Source: Butyricicoccus porcorum (lineage in GTDB: Bacteria; Bacillota; Clostridia; Oscillospirales; Butyricicoccaceae). From it: a stretch of DNA of 64,000 nucleotides. This document shows positions 7,667 to 15,591 of this stretch, in pieces. Numbering within the stretch: the stretch's first letter is position 1; every line of letters starts with the position of its first letter. A model generated the notes under the pieces. It ran no database searches, was not told the DNA's origin, and saw nothing but the letters and a program-made list of their open reading frames with translations. The DNA is taken from the NCBI RefSeq assembly GCF_002157465.1, contig NZ_NHOC01000010.1, positions 1 to 64,000 of the forward strand, written 5' to 3'. Position numbers and translations under genes: made by a program.

Positions 7667-8815
7667 TTGAAAGTAGATTTTTTATACCTGAATGAAAAAG
7701 ATATGATCGAAGCCGGCGTGTTGGATGCCGAAAAATGCATTGAAACGATGCGCGATACGATTTCTCTGTTCGGAAAAAAGGACTATCTGCTCGGCGGCCC
7801 AAAGGCAGACGAGCACGGGCTTCAGGTCAATTTCCCGGGTAAATCCGACATTGAGAATTTCCCGCTGGATGATGGCCCGGATCGTCGCTTTATGGCGATG
7901 CCGGCCTATCTGGGCGGCCGTTTCCACATCGCCGGCCAGAAATTTTACGGTTCTAATAACCATAACCTGCGCATCGGCCTGCCGCGCTCCATCCTGATGG
8001 TCACGCTGGCAGATGTCGATACCGGTGCGCCGGTCGCATATATGTCTGCAAACCTGCTGAGCGCCATGCGCACCGGTGCCATGCCTGCGCTGGCGGCGTC
8101 CTATCTGGCACGCAAGGATTCCAAGGTTATCTCCCTGATCGGCCCCGGCGTCATCAACAAGTGTGCGTTTATGTGCTATATGAAGGTGCTCCCGAAACTG
8201 GACACCGTCAAGCTGCGCGGCAGTTCGGCCCATTCCAAATCCGCACACCGTATGGCAGACTGGATTCGTGCGGAATATCCGCAAATCAAGAATATTATCT
8301 TCTGTTCCTCGTTGGAGGAGGCATGCCGCGATGCGGATATCGTGAGCGAAGCGATGTCCGTCACCAAGACTGACATGGAGGAATTCAAGCTGGATTGGTT
8401 CAAAAAGGGCGCATCTGTATTCTCTATGGGCAGCTTTTTTGCAAAGGAATATGACAAATTTCTCGATACAACGATGGTTGTCGACAACTATGGCATGTAT
8501 GAAAAGTACATGAAGAATTTCATCGCACGCGGCCCGGTCGATGACTTGGGCAACAAGCGTGAGTGGTGCATCATGGGCATGCACTTTGTCCATCTCGTAA
8601 ACAGCGGAAAGGCAAAGCGCAGCGATGTGCTCGATCTGGCGGATATGGTAAACGGTATTACACCGGGGCGCACATCCGACGATGAGATTGTTATGTGCAG
8701 CATCGGCGGCATGCCGCTGGAAGATCTGTCCTGGGGCTATGACTGCTATCAGGCAGCAAAGGAAAAGGGACTCGGCACTGTGCTCAACCTCTGGGATGAG
8801 CCGTATCTGAAATGA
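7667..8815 (+). CDS. Ornithine cyclodeaminase/mu-crystallin family protein (copy 1)
   Basis: 382 residues. The ornithine cyclodeaminase family binds NAD(P) and forms or reduces cyclic or linear imines: ornithine to proline, alanine dehydrogenase, ketimine reductase. Visible landmarks are RSILMVTLADVDTGAP, MRTGAMPALAASYLARKDSK and the Rossmann turn LIGPGVINK near residue 155. The protein is about 40 residues longer than classical ornithine cyclodeaminase and is a paralogue of the gene at 10313. The start is taken as TTG 7667, downstream of AGGAG, because this aligns with the N-terminus of the paralogue (KxxFxYLxExDMIEAGV). No ATG fits. The substrate is unknown. Confidence 0.85.
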   Translation: MKVDFLYLNEKDMIEAGVLDAEKCIETMRDTISLFGKKDYLLGGPKADEHGLQVNFPGKSDIENFPLDDGPDRRFMAMPAYLGGRFHIAGQKFYGSNNHNLRIGLPRSILMVTLADVDTGAPVAYMSANLLSAMRTGAMPALAASYLARKDSKVISLIGPGVINKCAFMCYMKVLPKLDTVKLRGSSAHSKSAHRMADWIRAEYPQIKNIIFCSSLEEACRDADIVSEAMSVTKTDMEEFKLDWFKKGASVFSMGSFFAKEYDKFLDTTMVVDNYGMYEKYMKNFIARGPVDDLGNKREWCIMGMHFVHLVNSGKAKRSDVLDLADMVNGITPGRTSDDEIVMCSIGGMPLEDLSWGYDCYQAAKEKGLGTVLNLWDEPYLK

Positions 8816-8828
8816 CGGAGGAATACAA

Positions 8829-9992
8829 ATGAATTCGTTTCGATTTTGCGTACCGACTGATATCCGGTTCGGCGAGGGACAGATTTCCTGCCTGCCGGAG
8901 GAGCTTGGTAAATACGGAAAAAATGTCCTGCTGGTATACGGCGGCGGCAGCATCAAGCGCAGCGGCTTATACGACACAATTCAGGAGCTGCTGAAGGACT
9001 TCAATCTCTTTGAGTTGTCCGGCATTGAGCCGAACCCGAAGATTACCTCCGTCCGCAAGGGTGTGGCGCTGTGTCGGGAACACAGCATTGATGTCATTTT
9101 GGCAGTCGGCGGCGGCAGCTGTATCGACGCGTCCAAGAATATCGCCTGCGGCGCATATTACGACGGCGATCCGTGGGATCTGGTCATCGACCGCAGCAAA
9201 ATGACAAAGGCACTGCCGATTGCAGTTGTCCTCACTATCTGTGCGACCGGCTCAGAGATGAACTGCGGCGCAGTCATCAGCAACGAGGAAACGCATGAAA
9301 AGCTGGAAATTGCGGGTGATATCCTGTATCCGGCCCTGTCGGTCTGTGACCCGACTTATTTGTATACGCTTCCCGCAAGACAGACGGCGGCAGGCACGGC
9401 GGATATCATGTCCCATGTGTTTGAGCAATATTTTCAACCATATGACGGCGCGTATCTGACCGACCGATTCTGTGAGAGCGTGCTCAAGACCTGCATCCAT
9501 TATGCACCGATTGCGTTGGCAGAGCCGGACAATTATGAAGCGCGTTCCAATCTGATGTGGTCGAGCACCATCGGCCTCAACCATCTGCTGACAGTCGGCA
9601 AGGGCGGCGCATGGTCATGCCACGCGATGGAACACGAACTGAGCGCCTATTACGACATCACCCACGGCGTCGGTCTTGCCATTGTAACGCCTGCATGGAT
9701 GCGCTATGTCCTGTGTGACAGAACCGAAGCGCGTTTTGCGATGTATGCGAGAAATGTCTGGGGCATCACCGAACCGGACGACCGCGCGGCGGCAGAACAG
9801 GGCATTGCCCGCACGGAAGAATTTTTCCAGTCGCTTGGCCTGCCGTCCACGCTGCGTGAGGTCGGCATTGGCCCGGAAAAATTTGAGGAAATGGCCGCAG
9901 AAGCGGTGCGCACCAGCGGCATTGCCACACGCTCCTATTATCATCTCCAGCCGGAGGATGTTGTAAAGATTTACGAAAGCTGCCTGGGATGA
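8829..9992 (+). CDS. Iron-containing (NAD(P)H-dependent) alcohol dehydrogenase, BdhA/YqhD-like
   Basis: 387 residues of the group III metal-dependent alcohol dehydrogenase family. The nucleotide-binding motif is GGGSCIDASKNIA (about 95-107). The predicted metal ligands are Asp192 and His196 in GTADIMSHVFE, His265 in SCHAMEHE and His279 in DITHGVGLA, the spacing usual for the BdhA/YqhD branch. It would interconvert an aldehyde and an alcohol, for example an aldehyde released by oxidation of the amine substrate (inference from position). It ends the first transcription unit, starting 13 bp after the cyclodeaminase-like gene with a GGAGG ribosome binding site. Confidence 0.9.
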   Translation: MNSFRFCVPTDIRFGEGQISCLPEELGKYGKNVLLVYGGGSIKRSGLYDTIQELLKDFNLFELSGIEPNPKITSVRKGVALCREHSIDVILAVGGGSCIDASKNIACGAYYDGDPWDLVIDRSKMTKALPIAVVLTICATGSEMNCGAVISNEETHEKLEIAGDILYPALSVCDPTYLYTLPARQTAAGTADIMSHVFEQYFQPYDGAYLTDRFCESVLKTCIHYAPIALAEPDNYEARSNLMWSSTIGLNHLLTVGKGGAWSCHAMEHELSAYYDITHGVGLAIVTPAWMRYVLCDRTEARFAMYARNVWGITEPDDRAAAEQGIARTEEFFQSLGLPSTLREVGIGPEKFEEMAAEAVRTSGIATRSYYHLQPEDVVKIYESCLG

Positions 9993-10000
9993 CTGGCAGA

Positions 10001-10106
10001 GTATCGATTTTTACAAGACAAACAGGCGGACCGGTGGTATAGTATAGCCAGTTCAGAAAGCTGCGAACAGTCAAGGATGCCTGTGCACATGCATGGGCAT
10101 TTTTGC
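10001..10106 (+). promoter_or_regulatory. Promoter and two-hairpin leader (copy B)
   Basis: Resembles the leader at 4131-4241. It has GTATCG, then TTTTTACAAGACA (-35 AAGACA, 10015-10020), a 17-bp spacer and TATAGT (10038-10043). Hairpin 1 has CAGTTC / GAACAG arms at 10047-10072, again with an A.A mismatch. Hairpin 2 is ATGCCTGTGC (10077-10086) / GCATGGGCAT (10091-10100), followed by TTTTTGCGTATTT. The shared core CTGTGCACA is inside the second stem in both copies. It may also terminate the upstream operon. Confidence 0.6.
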
Positions 10107-10199
10107 GTATTTCTACCTGTGTTTATCCTCAAAAAGCAGTAGACAAAGCGAGAAATCGATGGTTTTTGAATGAAAATGTAAAAAAATGCCGTAATTGGC

Positions 10200-10275
10200 A
10201 TGACAACGCGATACAATGTATGGTATACTGTATGTGACAATGGCGTCGGCAGAAAGCTGCTGACGCCTCTTTTTT
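10200..10275 (+). promoter_or_regulatory. Second promoter followed at once by an intrinsic terminator (attenuator) upstream of the second operon
   Basis: -35 ATGACA (10200-10205), 18-bp spacer, -10 TATACT (10224-10229). The transcript would start near 10236 and run straight into an 11-bp stem, GGCGTCGGCAG (10242-10252) / CTGCTGACGCC (10257-10267), followed by TCTTTTTT. The coding start lies 38 bp beyond. Expression would need readthrough or antitermination. Confidence 0.7.
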
Positions 10276-10312
10276 GGTGATACGGTATATCGTCCGGACA
10301 GGAGGATTTTCA

Positions 10313-11443
10313 ATGGACACCAAAATCAGTTTCAAGTACCTGAGCGAACAGGACATGATCGAAGCAGGCGTTATGAACATGGACGAATGCGTTGAGGTCA
10401 TGGAGAATATGCTGCTGACACTCAACCGCGGCGACTATGTGATGGGCGGACAGAATCACAATTCGCACGGCTGCATGGTCACATTCCCGGATGATCCGCA
10501 GTTCCCAGGCATGCCGAAAAACGGTGACGACCGCCGTTTTATGGCAATGCCGGCATACCTCGGCGGCAAATATCAGATGGCGGGCATGAAGTGGTACGGC
10601 TCCAATGTAGAAAACAAGAAGAAGGGCCTGCCGCGCTCCATCCTGATGATGATGCTCAACGACAAGGACACCGGCGCACCGCTCGCTCTGATGTCCGCGA
10701 ACCTGCTGAGCTGCTACCGCACCGGCGGCATTCCAGGTGTCGGCGCGAAGTATCTGGCGCGTAAGGATGCCAAAACAGTCGCCGCAATTGGCCCGGGCGT
10801 TATGGGAAAGACCTCGCTCGCCGCATTCATGAGTGTTCGTCCAGGCATTGATACGGTCAAAGTCAAGGGACGCGGCCAGCGTTCGCTGAATTCCTTTGTT
10901 GATTTTGTTAAGGAAAAATATCCGCAGATCAAAAATATTGTCATCTGCGACACGATTGAAGAAGCTGTCCGCGATGCTGATATCATCAGCATGACAACCT
11001 CTGTCGGCAATAAGGAAGCGGAATTCCCGTACATCGATGAATCCTGGATCAAAAAGGGTGCGCTCATCAGCATGCCGTCTGCGGCGCGCTTTGAGGAGGA
11101 TTTTCTCGTCAACCGCTGCAAGAAGGTTGTGGACAACTGGAAGCTGTACGAGGCTTGGGAAGAGGAATATCCGTATCCGACCTATGACCAGCTTCAGATT
11201 ATCGGCACCAAGTTTACTGATCTGAAGCATCTGGGTAAGATTACACGCGACGAGATCATCGATATCACCGATATTATCACCGGAAAGGCCGAGGGTCGCA
11301 AGAATGATGATGAAATTATCATTTATTCGGTTGGCGGCATGCCGGTAGAGGACATTGCCTGGGGTGCTACGGTCTATCGCAATGCCCTCAAAAAGAACAT
11401 CGGCGTGACACTCCCGCTGTGGGATGCCCCGACGATGGCATAA
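10313..11443 (+). CDS. Ornithine cyclodeaminase/mu-crystallin family protein (copy 2)
   Basis: 376 residues, clearly paralogous to the protein at 7667-8815 over its whole length (DMIEAGV, RRFMAMPAYLGG, GLPRSILM, MSANLLS, YLARKDAK, SVGGMPVEDIAWG). The NAD(P)-binding turn is GPGVMGK at about residues 160-166. Two copies in adjacent operons suggest either two related substrates or a hetero-oligomer. The ATG at 10313 follows AGGAGG. It starts the second transcription unit (this gene, AraC, PII, permease) and is preceded by an attenuator-like hairpin. Confidence 0.87.
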   Translation: MDTKISFKYLSEQDMIEAGVMNMDECVEVMENMLLTLNRGDYVMGGQNHNSHGCMVTFPDDPQFPGMPKNGDDRRFMAMPAYLGGKYQMAGMKWYGSNVENKKKGLPRSILMMMLNDKDTGAPLALMSANLLSCYRTGGIPGVGAKYLARKDAKTVAAIGPGVMGKTSLAAFMSVRPGIDTVKVKGRGQRSLNSFVDFVKEKYPQIKNIVICDTIEEAVRDADIISMTTSVGNKEAEFPYIDESWIKKGALISMPSAARFEEDFLVNRCKKVVDNWKLYEAWEEEYPYPTYDQLQIIGTKFTDLKHLGKITRDEIIDITDIITGKAEGRKNDDEIIIYSVGGMPVEDIAWGATVYRNALKKNIGVTLPLWDAPTMA

Positions 11444-11464
11444 ATTGTTAAAGGAGCTGATGCT

Positions 11465-12289
11465 ATGCGCAGGAAGCAGATCCATGTGCTGACACCGAGA
11501 CAGCCGTTTCTCGCCATGCATACCGATACATATAAAAAAATCGTTGTGGAAGACGCGGGAATTTCGCATTTTTACGAATTTACCGTCAATGGTGGGACGC
11601 CGCCCGATGTACAGGCCGTCCCGGACGGGAGTGTCGATCTCCTGTTCAGCATCAGCGGACATGATATCCGTACCGTCATCGGCGGTACGGTACTCAAGGT
11701 AAAAAAATGGCCGATTGACGAGCAGCGCCTTCATTTCGGCGTGCGCTTTCAGCCCGGTGAGTGCGTGCTTCCGGCAGGCTTGTCCATCAAAGACGTTGTC
11801 AACGCCGATATCGAGCTGGATACCACTGCAATACTCGGCGAAGATTATGTGGAACGGCTTGCATCCTGTCGGGATGCGCGGGAGCGTGCGCTGTGCTTCC
11901 TGCGGTGGTATGCATCCAAGGCTGCGGCACAGTCCGAGCAGCAGGATCCGGCACACCGGCTGGAATTTTATCTCCGCAGCCGGATTTACGAGAGCCGGGG
12001 CAATGTCACGATACAAGAGCTCGCACAGGAAACCGGCTATTCCGAATGCTATATCCGCCGGATCTTCAACAGTATCCACGGAATATCTCCAAAAGTGTTT
12101 GAACGTTTTGTGCGATTCCAAAATGCGCTCGATCTCATGCGCCGCAGGACGCTTACACTGGAACAGACTGCGCTGGAATGTGGTTATTATGACCAGTCTC
12201 ACATGGTAAAGGATTTCAAAAGTTTTTCAGGCGTCACGCCGGAGCGGTATCAGTCCATTATGGTTCCGGTCGATGAGAGCAGAATCTAG
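11465..12289 (+). CDS. AraC-family transcriptional regulator
   Basis: 274 residues. The C-terminal ~100 residues form the two helix-turn-helix motifs of AraC proteins (VTIQELAQETGYSECYIRRIF and LTLEQTALECGYYDQSHMVKDF, ending GVTPERYQ). The N-terminal ~150 residues resemble the DUF6597-type domain found in some AraC regulators (PDGSVDLLFSISG, LHFGVRFQPGE). It lies 21 bp after the second cyclodeaminase-like gene and 11 bp before the PII gene, so it is likely the local regulator of the catabolic island. The ATG at 11465 has AAGGAG upstream. The effector is unknown. Confidence 0.9.
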   Translation: MRRKQIHVLTPRQPFLAMHTDTYKKIVVEDAGISHFYEFTVNGGTPPDVQAVPDGSVDLLFSISGHDIRTVIGGTVLKVKKWPIDEQRLHFGVRFQPGECVLPAGLSIKDVVNADIELDTTAILGEDYVERLASCRDARERALCFLRWYASKAAAQSEQQDPAHRLEFYLRSRIYESRGNVTIQELAQETGYSECYIRRIFNSIHGISPKVFERFVRFQNALDLMRRRTLTLEQTALECGYYDQSHMVKDFKSFSGVTPERYQSIMVPVDESRI

Positions 12290-12300
12290 GAGGTTTCATC

Positions 12301-12651
12301 ATGAGTTTATCTAAAATTGAAGTCATCACCCAAATCGCAAAAATGAATGGCCTGAAGGCAGCGCTCAGCAAATGCGGTGTCGGCGGCATGACAGTAACAC
12401 AGGTACTCGGCTGTGGCGTAGAAAAAGGTTCTCTGGAATACGCTGTCGAGGAAAATGAGGAGATGGAGCTTCTCCCGAAGCAGCTCATCAGCATTGTCGT
12501 TGAGACCGAAAAGGTGACGAAAATCGTCGAGGTAATCAAGCAGGAGCTGTATACCGGACACATTGGCGACGGCAAGATTTTCGTATATAAAATAGACAAT
12601 GCAATCCGTGTCAGAACCGGCGATGAGGGCACGGATGCACTGCATAAATAA
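12301..12651 (+). CDS. PII-family signal protein (GlnB-like) paired with a permease
   Basis: 116 residues with PII landmarks: GGMTVTQVLGCGVEKG near the N-terminus, ELLPKQLISIVV after the T-loop, and the C-terminal TGHIGDGKIFV...AIRVRTGDEGTDAL signature. The T-loop has the normal length but is acidic (SLEYAVEENEEMEL), and the position of the uridylylated Tyr51 is occupied by Glu, so classical GlnD control is unlikely. PII proteins bind ATP/ADP and often block a neighbouring transporter, as GlnK does with AmtB. The amino acid permease gene follows 15 bp later, so gating of that permease is a reasonable inference. Confidence 0.9.
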   Translation: MSLSKIEVITQIAKMNGLKAALSKCGVGGMTVTQVLGCGVEKGSLEYAVEENEEMELLPKQLISIVVETEKVTKIVEVIKQELYTGHIGDGKIFVYKIDNAIRVRTGDEGTDALHK

Positions 12652-12666
12652 CAGGAGGCGGTGAAT

Positions 12667-14067
12667 ATGGAAAAGAAACTCGGCCTTGGCAGTGTCGTTT
12701 CGATTTCTGTCGGCCTGGTCATTGCGACCAGCTGTCTGGTTTCCCTCGGACAGGGCGCAGGCACCATCGGCGTTGTGTTTATTTTCGCCATGATTATCGC
12801 GTGTCTGCTGAATATGACGACGGTCGCCTCGCTTTCCGAGCTGAACGCGCTGATGCCAAACACGACCGGTGGACTGGCACAGTACACGCTGGTCAGCATT
12901 GGGCCGTTCCCGACGCTGATTTCGATGGTCGGCGGCTATCTGATCTGCAATACGCTGTCCTGTGGCGTTGAAGCATCGATTTTCTCCTATGCAATGGCAC
13001 AGACGTTTACATTTCCGATTCCCAGTGTTGGCTATGCACTGATTATGTCAGTTATCGTCATGATTGCCAATCTGTATGGCATCGATATGTTCGCCAAGAT
13101 TCAGAATCTCGTCGCATTTCTGCTGGTCGGTTCCATGGTTGTCATGGGTATCATCGGCGCGCTCGGTCTGGGCACCGGTACGCAGGTCGATCAGCCATAT
13201 TATATGGCGTCCAATCTGTCGGAAATCGTCCCGATGACGGCGGTTGCGTTCTGGCTGTTCATCGGCGCAGAATACGTCATTCCGGTCTCCAAGGATGTAA
13301 AAAACGCAAAGCGCAATGTTCCGCTCGGCATGATTATCGGTCTGATTTTAATTTGCGCGATGCAGTCCATCATGGTGTTTGGCTTCCACAATTACACGGC
13401 ATGGGATGACCTGGCCAATTCTGCCGCGCCGCACCTGCTGTACGGTGAAAACCTGCTCGGCAGTGTAGGCAAGACCTGGATGACGCTGGTTGCAGCACTT
13501 GCAGTCATCAGCACGCAAAATTCCACGGTCAATGGTCTCGCCAGCATCTGTCAGGGCATGGCGAAGATGAACATGATGCCGCAGGTCTTTGCGAAGACCA
13601 ACAAGCACAACGTTCCGTATGTCGGCGTTATTTTCATCAGCGTTTCGATTGCGATCTTTGCCGTACTCAGTGACAGCTCGTCCGATATGATTTCGTTCCT
13701 GATTCTGGTCGGTTCCGTGTTCTGGATGGTCTCCTACATCCTCGCACACATTGATGTCCTGATCCTGAGAAAGCGTCTGCCGAAAGCACCGCGGTCGTTT
13801 AAATCGCCCATGGGTATCGCTCTCCAGATTATTGGCATCGTAGGAACCGTCTATATGATCCTCAATATCTCTACTGACCCGACCGAACGCATGCAGATCT
13901 GGGTATTAACCGGTGTCACCTTCCTCATCCTGGCGATCTATGCATTCTTCTGGATTAAATACAAGATGAAACGCCCGGTATTTAAGAGCATTCCGCTGCC
14001 AGAGGTTATGGCGATGGAAAACGATCTGTATTATGCAATCCGCAAAAACAGAGGAATCTGGCGATAA
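12667..14067 (+). CDS. APC-family amino acid permease
   Basis: 466 residues, strongly hydrophobic, with about 12 predicted membrane segments. The N-terminal GLGSVVSISVGLVIATSCLVSLGQGAG segment is the glycine-rich helix 1 of amino acid/polyamine/organocation (APC) transporters, and a conserved FWLFIGAEYVIPVSKDVKNAKRNVP loop follows helix 6. Expected to import an amino acid or amine into the cytoplasm as substrate for the oxidoreductases upstream. The ATG at 12667 is 8 bp after AGGAGG (12653-12658) and is preferred over GTG 12661. Last gene of the second operon; a strong terminator follows. Confidence 0.9.
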   Translation: MEKKLGLGSVVSISVGLVIATSCLVSLGQGAGTIGVVFIFAMIIACLLNMTTVASLSELNALMPNTTGGLAQYTLVSIGPFPTLISMVGGYLICNTLSCGVEASIFSYAMAQTFTFPIPSVGYALIMSVIVMIANLYGIDMFAKIQNLVAFLLVGSMVVMGIIGALGLGTGTQVDQPYYMASNLSEIVPMTAVAFWLFIGAEYVIPVSKDVKNAKRNVPLGMIIGLILICAMQSIMVFGFHNYTAWDDLANSAAPHLLYGENLLGSVGKTWMTLVAALAVISTQNSTVNGLASICQGMAKMNMMPQVFAKTNKHNVPYVGVIFISVSIAIFAVLSDSSSDMISFLILVGSVFWMVSYILAHIDVLILRKRLPKAPRSFKSPMGIALQIIGIVGTVYMILNISTDPTERMQIWVLTGVTFLILAIYAFFWIKYKMKRPVFKSIPLPEVMAMENDLYYAIRKNRGIWR

Positions 14068-14084
14068 AATTTCCCCGCCAGATA

Positions 14085-14120
14085 AAAACGGCTTATCTGC
14101 ACGTACAGATAAGCCGTTTT
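14085..14120 (+). terminator. Rho-independent terminator after the permease
   Basis: 15-bp perfect stem, AAAACGGCTTATCTG (14085-14099) / CAGATAAGCCGTTTT (14106-14120). It carries A on the 5' side and T on the 3' side, so it probably serves both the plus-strand operon and the converging minus-strand phosphatase gene. Confidence 0.92.
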
Positions 14121-14164
14121 GCGTATCATTTGAGTTTTATCATCTGCGAGCCGCTGAAACGCTC

Positions 14165-14722
14165 TCACGCGGATGGATCGGGATGTATGCACGTCAACAG
14201 GCGGCTGCTGAGGCGCGGCGTCAGGACAATGCCGACGCACAAGCCAAGTGCAATCCCTGTGAGCACATCGGTGGGGAAGTGTACATAACAGTACAGACGG
14301 GAAAATGCAATCAGTGCCGCAAGGATGTATGCGGCGATGCCCGCCCTTCGATCATGGAAGAACAGCGCGGTTGCAGCTGTGAACGAGGATGCGGAGTGTC
14401 CGGACGGGAAGGAGTATGTGGTCGGCAGTGCCAGAAGCATATCTGCAATCGGCTGCTGTACACAGGGGCGTTCCCTTGTGAACAGATGCTTGAGAAGGCC
14501 TTCTCCAAGAAGCGCAGTGACGGCGAGACAGACGAGCATGCAGATTCCACAGCGCCGCGTTTTGGGGAAACAAAGCAGGATAATGCCAAGTGCAATCCAA
14601 AATATGCCTGCATCGCCCAGATGGGTCACCAGCTTGAAAAAGCCATCGAAAAAATCGTTGCGCATGTGCGCCTGAATCCAGTATAACAGTGAAAAGTCGA
14701 GGGAAGTAATGGCTGCTGTCAT
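14165..14722 (-). CDS. PAP2-family membrane phosphatase
   Basis: 185 residues, several membrane segments. The three phosphatase motifs are intact: KHLFTRERP, SFPSGHS and SRLYCYVHFPTD, giving the catalytic His/His/Asp set of type 2 phosphatidic acid phosphatases. Likely substrates are undecaprenyl pyrophosphate or lipid phosphates at the outer membrane face. The start is taken at the ATG 14722, preceded by GAGGGAG; a TTG at 14740 is also possible. It begins 11 bp after the end of the exporter gene upstream, so the two are co-transcribed. Confidence 0.9.
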   Translation of the reverse strand: MTAAITSLDFSLLYWIQAHMRNDFFDGFFKLVTHLGDAGIFWIALGIILLCFPKTRRCGICMLVCLAVTALLGEGLLKHLFTRERPCVQQPIADMLLALPTTYSFPSGHSASSFTAATALFFHDRRAGIAAYILAALIAFSRLYCYVHFPTDVLTGIALGLCVGIVLTPRLSSRLLTCIHPDPSA

Positions 14723-14732
14723 GGCGTCTCCC

Positions 14733-15230
14733 TCATGCAAACAGCTGGAACAGTCCGACCACGCCGCGCGAGCCGATGGTCATGATAATACCGGCAGTCA
14801 GCACGCCGCAGATAACAGCAGCGAAGGCCTTTTTCGGCGGGACATCGAGCAGGGCAGCAATCAGTGAGCCTGACCATGCGCCGGTACCCGGCAGTGGAAT
14901 GCCCACAAATGCCCACAGACCGTAAAAGGCATATTTCTGGATGGTTGTCGACTTGGACATCAGCCGCGCCTCGTACCAGTTTGTGAGGCGTGACAGCATC
15001 GGCAGTGTCTTGAGCCATGCGATCAGCTTTTCGCCGAATATCAGGATGAACGGGATGGGAATTAGATTTCCGACAATGCTCAGCGCGAGTACGTTGAGCC
15101 ATGGCAGGCCGAAGGCCGTGCCGACAATGACCGAACCACGCAGTTCGATGAGCGGAATCATCGATACAAGAAATACAGCGCCATAGGCGCTGATGTGCTC
15201 AGTAAGAAAGCGAAATATGGTGTCTATCAT
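14733..15230 (-). CDS. Small multi-drug export protein family (COG2426) membrane protein
   Basis: 165 residues with four to five hydrophobic segments. It matches the pattern of the small multidrug export family (PF06695): a conserved early MIPLIELRGSVIVG segment and a later GIPLPGTGAWSGSL loop. The substrate is not established for this family. It is the first gene of a two-gene minus-strand unit with the PAP2 phosphatase, which suggests an envelope-lipid role rather than drug export (inference). Its promoter must lie in the 360-bp divergent region before the aminotransferase. Confidence 0.85.
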   Translation of the reverse strand: MIDTIFRFLTEHISAYGAVFLVSMIPLIELRGSVIVGTAFGLPWLNVLALSIVGNLIPIPFILIFGEKLIAWLKTLPMLSRLTNWYEARLMSKSTTIQKYAFYGLWAFVGIPLPGTGAWSGSLIAALLDVPPKKAFAAVICGVLTAGIIMTIGSRGVVGLFQLFA

Positions 15231-15492
15231 GCTTCAAGGTTCCTTTCGTGAAAATAAGACAAAACATTACCTCGATAGTATACCACAAATAGAACTGGAC
15301 AGAAGTACCAAATCGTTAAATTTTTGCAAAAACTGCATCTTTTGCAGATACAATCCATCAAGAAGCCGGAAGAATGTCGGAATCACAGACATCTGGTTCA
15401 TGGCGGCGGGAAACCCATTGCTTTTTGCCTGCATTGTGGGCAGAAAACCATGAAATGTTCTTGAAAAATTCACAGGAGAACCATCCATGCGG

Positions 15493-15521
15493 TTGCAAGA
15501 AACGCTGTATTGTGATAAAAT
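15493..15521 (+). promoter_or_regulatory. Promoter of the aminotransferase-wecA-mnaA unit
   Basis: TTGCAA (15493-15498) and TAAAAT (15516-15521) with 17-bp spacing, about 70 bp before the ATG at 15592. The rest of 15231-15592 shows no gene. Confidence 0.7.
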
Positions 15522-15591
15522 CAACCAGGAACGTTTTATTTTCGGTGAGCGGAAATGAAGCGGATGATATATATGATAGGAGAGATTGATT

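Noticed and set aside
10310-12202. 630-codon open frame antisense to the cyclodeaminase and AraC genes
   Set aside because: It spans two well-supported genes on the other strand and has low-complexity His/Arg/Asp composition typical of shadow frames.
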